The position numbers and the translations under genes were made by a program. Below, piece by piece: positions 5,398 through 7,927 of a stretch of DNA of 7,927 nucleotides (position 1 is the stretch's first letter; each line of letters starts with the position of its first letter). Under the pieces are notes generated by a model. It did no database searches. It saw only the letters and a list, made by a program, of their open reading frames with translations, and was not told the origin of the DNA. This DNA is from Campylobacterales bacterium. GTDB lineage: Bacteria > Campylobacterota > Campylobacteria > Campylobacterales > QNZT01. The stretch lies in assembly GCA_026985685.1 (NCBI GenBank), contig JALSQA010000375.1, positions 1 through 7,927 on the forward strand, read 5' to 3'.

Positions 5398-6654
5398 ATG
5401 AAAAAATCTTTTCTGTTTTACTCTGTTTTTCTTATCTCTTCTCTTTGTGCAAAAACTCTTAGCCTCAACGAAGCTATAGACAAAACATTGCATAATCATC
5501 CAGATATTAAAACTTTTATATTAAAAATCAGTCAATCACAACAAAGTTACAAATCTGAACGCTCAGCACTTTTACCTCAGATTTCACTACAGGCAAACTA
5601 TAATCCGATACAAACATATGCACTACCTGTAAATGGTCAATTTCATACTGTAGATAAAGATAGTTGGGGTGTAGGTGTGGGTGTGAAAGAAAAGCTTTGG
5701 GATTTTTCTTCAACAGACTCAAAAATCAAAGCTGCAAAACTTGACAAAGAGATCGCTACTCTCTCTTTACAAGAAGCCAAAGCACTTCTTGCTTACCGTG
5801 TCAAATCACTATACAAGCTCATGCTCGTACAAAAAGCTGCACTCAAGGTACAAAAAGAAGACCTAAAACGAAAAAAAGCATACTATAAACAAGCACAAGC
5901 TCTTTACAAACAAGGACTTAAAACAAAAGCAGACAAGAGTCGTTTTCTTGCAGAAGTTTATACAGCAAAAGACAACCTTGCCATCACACAAGCAACATAC
6001 CAAAAAGCAAAAACAACACTTTCTCTATATATAGCAGAAACTATCGATACCAATACAACACTTCAAAGTGACATCCTATACAAAACACCTCTGCAAAAGA
6101 CAAAAAACAATATCAAAAATATTCTTGAAGAAAATCCCCAACTTCATATAGACAAATTAAGTATTGAAAAAAATCGCCTTTTACATAAAGCTGCACACAA
6201 TGCACACTATGGTTCTATTGATGCTATCGCATCACTAACACATCTTGATACCCTTAACAGTTATGACAGTAAATTGGTAGGTATTTCCTTTAACCTGCCA
6301 TTGTATGCAGGTGGAAAGCTATCTGCCCAAGCTCAAAAAGCCAAAATCGCTACACAAATTTCAAAAGAGCTAGAAGCATCTAAACAAATCAAACTCAAAG
6401 AGGAGATCAAATCTTTGCTCATTGATATCACTCGTTATCAACAAACTATCTCAGCTAAAAAAGCACAACTTGCAGCGGCAAAAGAGAGTGCAAAAGTTCT
6501 TGAAGCTAGATACAAAGAGGGCATGAGTACTTATATACAGTTGCTTGATGGTGCGATGCAAGAGTTAAATAGCCGTCTTGCAATCATACAGGCATACTAT
6601 ACAAGAAGCCTTGCATATGACCGTATCCTATACCTTGAAGGAAAAATAAAATGA
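5398..6654 (+). CDS. TolC-family outer membrane efflux protein
   Basis: The outer-membrane channel of a tripartite exporter, 418 residues, shorter than E. coli TolC (about 490) as is common for the family in this kind of system. Residues 1-18 are a Sec signal peptide (MKKS, hydrophobic core, cut probably after SLCA), and the mature protein starts KTLSLNEAIDKTLHNHPDIK, the usual OEP opening with a conserved helix and NHP. Two OEP repeats follow, each with a long helical hairpin and a beta hairpin: LLPQISLQANYNP and WGVGVGVKEKLWDF (about 59-103) in the first, SLTHLDTLNSYD and LVGISFNLPLYAGGKLSAQA (about 279-311) in the second. The periplasmic helices (about 105-215 and 310-415) are rich in Lys, Gln and Ala. 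The cysteine in SSLCAK is not a lipobox, so no lipid anchor is expected. Its TGA overlaps the adaptor start by four bases (ATGA), showing tight co-expression. Cargo unknown. Confidence 0.92.
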   Translation: MKKSFLFYSVFLISSLCAKTLSLNEAIDKTLHNHPDIKTFILKISQSQQSYKSERSALLPQISLQANYNPIQTYALPVNGQFHTVDKDSWGVGVGVKEKLWDFSSTDSKIKAAKLDKEIATLSLQEAKALLAYRVKSLYKLMLVQKAALKVQKEDLKRKKAYYKQAQALYKQGLKTKADKSRFLAEVYTAKDNLAITQATYQKAKTTLSLYIAETIDTNTTLQSDILYKTPLQKTKNNIKNILEENPQLHIDKLSIEKNRLLHKAAHNAHYGSIDAIASLTHLDTLNSYDSKLVGISFNLPLYAGGKLSAQAQKAKIATQISKELEASKQIKLKEEIKSLLIDITRYQQTISAKKAQLAAAKESAKVLEARYKEGMSTYIQLLDGAMQELNSRLAIIQAYYTRSLAYDRILYLEGKIK

Positions 6655-7790
6655 TAAAATATAAAAACTACTTCATCGCTTTACTCATTTTCGTAATTAT
6701 CGGATTTGTTTTCTACAAAAAAGTTTATTTACCAAAAACAACTTATGAAAAATTCACACCGATACAAGGTGATTTGCAAGTACGCATATTTGGGATAGGA
6801 AATCTCGGAGCAAAAGATATTTATGATATCACAGCACAAACGGGAGGTCGGATTTTAAAACTCCATACGGATGAGGGGAAATGGGTAAAAAAAGGAGAAC
6901 TTTTAGTTGAGATTGATCCCGTAGACATCCCAAATCTCATAGAGCAGGCACGCATAGGGATTCAAAAAGCACAATCAGAAGCGAATGCAACAAAAAAAGA
7001 GTTACAAAGCCTACAGGCACAAAAAAAACTCGCTAGTGTCACTTATAAACGATATGAGAGATTACAAAAAGCCTCTTTTGCTTCAAAAGCTGAATATGAC
7101 AAAGCAAAAGCCGATCTCTCTTCACTAACTGCACAGATAGCAGCAACTAAAGCACATATTGTATCTGCAAAGTTAGAGATAAAGCGTACACAAGAATCTC
7201 TTCAAGCACTTCAGACAAAATTATCAAGATATCATATCTATTCACCTGTTGATGGTTATGTTATTTCAAAAACTGCACAAAGACAACAAACGATACTCCC
7301 ATCTCAACCCATATTTAAAATTGTTGATCCCAAAACAGTTTGGATAAAAACTTATATCGATGAAAAAATCAGCGGAACTATCAAGATAGGACAACAAGCT
7401 ACTATCATGCTTCGCTCTCATCCAGAGCATAAATTTTCAGGGGTGGTAAAAAGAGTTGTTGCACAAAGTGATCCTGTTACACTAGAGAGGGAAGTTGATG
7501 TTGCTTTTAGAAAGCTACCTATCCCTTTTTATGTAAATGAACAAGCAGAAGTATTTATAAATACACACAAGTATCACAATGTACTCAAAGTTCCTGCAAA
7601 ACTTTTAACTTATAATCAAACAAAAACTGGAGTATGGGTTAAAAAAGGAGATAAAGCTCATTTTGAAGAAGTAAAAGTTATCGCTCATGGAGATAAAGAG
7701 ATTGCAGTCGATGGCATCGATAAAAAAACGATACTTCTATCTGCAACACCACAAAACAAACCTCTCAAAGAGGGATTGAAAGTTCATTGA
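6651..7790 (+). CDS. HlyD/MacA-type periplasmic adaptor (membrane fusion protein)
   Basis: The periplasmic adaptor that joins the inner-membrane ABC permease to the TolC-like channel; 379 residues. A single N-terminal membrane helix (about 7-22) anchors it; no lipobox is seen. A biotinyl-lipoyl-like half at 59-89 (ITAQTGGRILKL, then GKWVKKGELLVEID) leads into a long coiled-coil hairpin at about 93-193, with the turn near KASFASKAEYDKAKA (140-154). The second lipoyl half is YHIYSPVDGYVISK (194-207), followed by a beta-barrel domain (about 225-300, VWIKTYIDEKISGTIKIGQQ, HKFSGVVKRV) and a membrane-proximal part (about 310-375). This order is that of adaptors paired with ABC transporters (MacA, DevB) rather than a sign of RND partnership, and the downstream permease confirms it. 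The start overlaps the upstream stop (ATGA) and its own stop overlaps the next start (TGATG), so translation is probably coupled through the operon. Confidence 0.92.
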   Translation: MIKYKNYFIALLIFVIIGFVFYKKVYLPKTTYEKFTPIQGDLQVRIFGIGNLGAKDIYDITAQTGGRILKLHTDEGKWVKKGELLVEIDPVDIPNLIEQARIGIQKAQSEANATKKELQSLQAQKKLASVTYKRYERLQKASFASKAEYDKAKADLSSLTAQIAATKAHIVSAKLEIKRTQESLQALQTKLSRYHIYSPVDGYVISKTAQRQQTILPSQPIFKIVDPKTVWIKTYIDEKISGTIKIGQQATIMLRSHPEHKFSGVVKRVVAQSDPVTLEREVDVAFRKLPIPFYVNEQAEVFINTHKYHNVLKVPAKLLTYNQTKTGVWVKKGDKAHFEEVKVIAHGDKEIAVDGIDKKTILLSATPQNKPLKEGLKVH

Positions 7791-7927
7791 TGATTAATCT
7801 TGCACGAAAAGATATAGAACACGCTTTAGGAAAGTTTATCATCACTGCTATGGGTGTGGGCATGTTGTTGGGTATTGTTTTGATTATGATTGGTGTTTAT
7901 AGAGGCATGATTGTCGATGCAGAAGTA
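7790..7927 (+). CDS. ABC transporter permease, FtsX/MacB/DevC type (5' part only)
   Basis: The first 46 codons of an inner-membrane ABC permease, open to the right edge. It reads MINLARKDIEHALGKFIITA and then a hydrophobic helix (about 17-37, MGVGMLLGIVLIMIGVYRG) before MIVDAEV. A basic amphipathic N-terminus followed at once by a first membrane helix with an (I/V)YRG motif is typical of DevC/MacB-like permeases, which have a large periplasmic domain after this helix and three more helices at the C-terminus. The ATG shares its A with the adaptor stop TGA (TGATG), so coupled translation is expected. MacB fuses its ATPase in front of the permease; here nothing precedes the helix, so the ATPase must be a separate gene, probably further right as in DevBCA-like sets. 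Family call from only 46 residues, yet the context supports it strongly. Confidence 0.8.
   Translation, partial: MINLARKDIEHALGKFIITAMGVGMLLGIVLIMIGVYRGMIVDAEV

Noticed and set aside
5443..5451. Lipobox in the TolC-like signal peptide
   Set aside because: The cysteine in SSLCAK is preceded by leucine, not Gly/Ala/Ser, so signal peptidase I cleavage is the better reading.
1..7927. CRISPR array, tRNA, rRNA, transposase or insertion sequence
   Set aside because: No regularly spaced direct repeats, no cloverleaf-like GC-rich sequences and no transposase-like protein were seen by reading both strands; no search program was run.

Overview
This is an AT-rich stretch of bacterial chromosome with every recognisable gene on the + strand. 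It holds seven complete or near-complete genes and the first 46 codons of an eighth that runs off the right edge. The low GC, lysine-rich proteins, short leaders and good TATAAT-type -10 boxes without clear -35 boxes fit a Campylobacterota (Epsilonproteobacteria) genome, perhaps a sulfur-oxidising Sulfurimonas/Sulfurovum-like organism. That assignment rests on general impression; there is no rRNA or other marker gene in the window.

Left part (1-2857): an NRAMP-superfamily metal transporter and a CPA1-type cation/proton antiporter lie 10 bases apart, probably as one transcript from a promoter at the left edge. Both are ion-coupled membrane carriers, which suggests a cation or pH homeostasis unit. 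The NRAMP protein lacks the classical DPGN and MPHN metal-site motifs, so its substrate is open.

Middle (2936-4672): a small three-helix DUF202-type membrane protein is followed after 21 bases by an APC-superfamily amino acid permease. Hand-counted samples suggest this pair is poorer in GC than the transporters to its left. A 147-base spacer with a perfect 14-bp palindrome and a long inverted repeat then leads into a single-domain rhodanese (4820-5206).

Right part (5207-7927): a 191-base spacer holds a GC-rich (53 %) double-hairpin element, then a TCACA-T-TGTGA dyad and a perfect TATAAT. After it come a TolC-like outer membrane protein, a HlyD-like periplasmic adaptor and the start of an FtsX/MacB/DevC-type ABC permease, joined by overlapping stop/start codons. 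These three make a tripartite ABC export system spanning both membranes; its ATPase is presumably just beyond the window.

I do not see a clearly new biological system. The best leads are the non-canonical NRAMP, the DUF202 protein that has lost part of its signature motif next to a permease, the structured rhodanese leader and the GC-rich palindromic element before the efflux operon. No tRNA, rRNA, CRISPR array, transposase or insertion sequence was seen. No gene-free stretch exceeds 300 bases.
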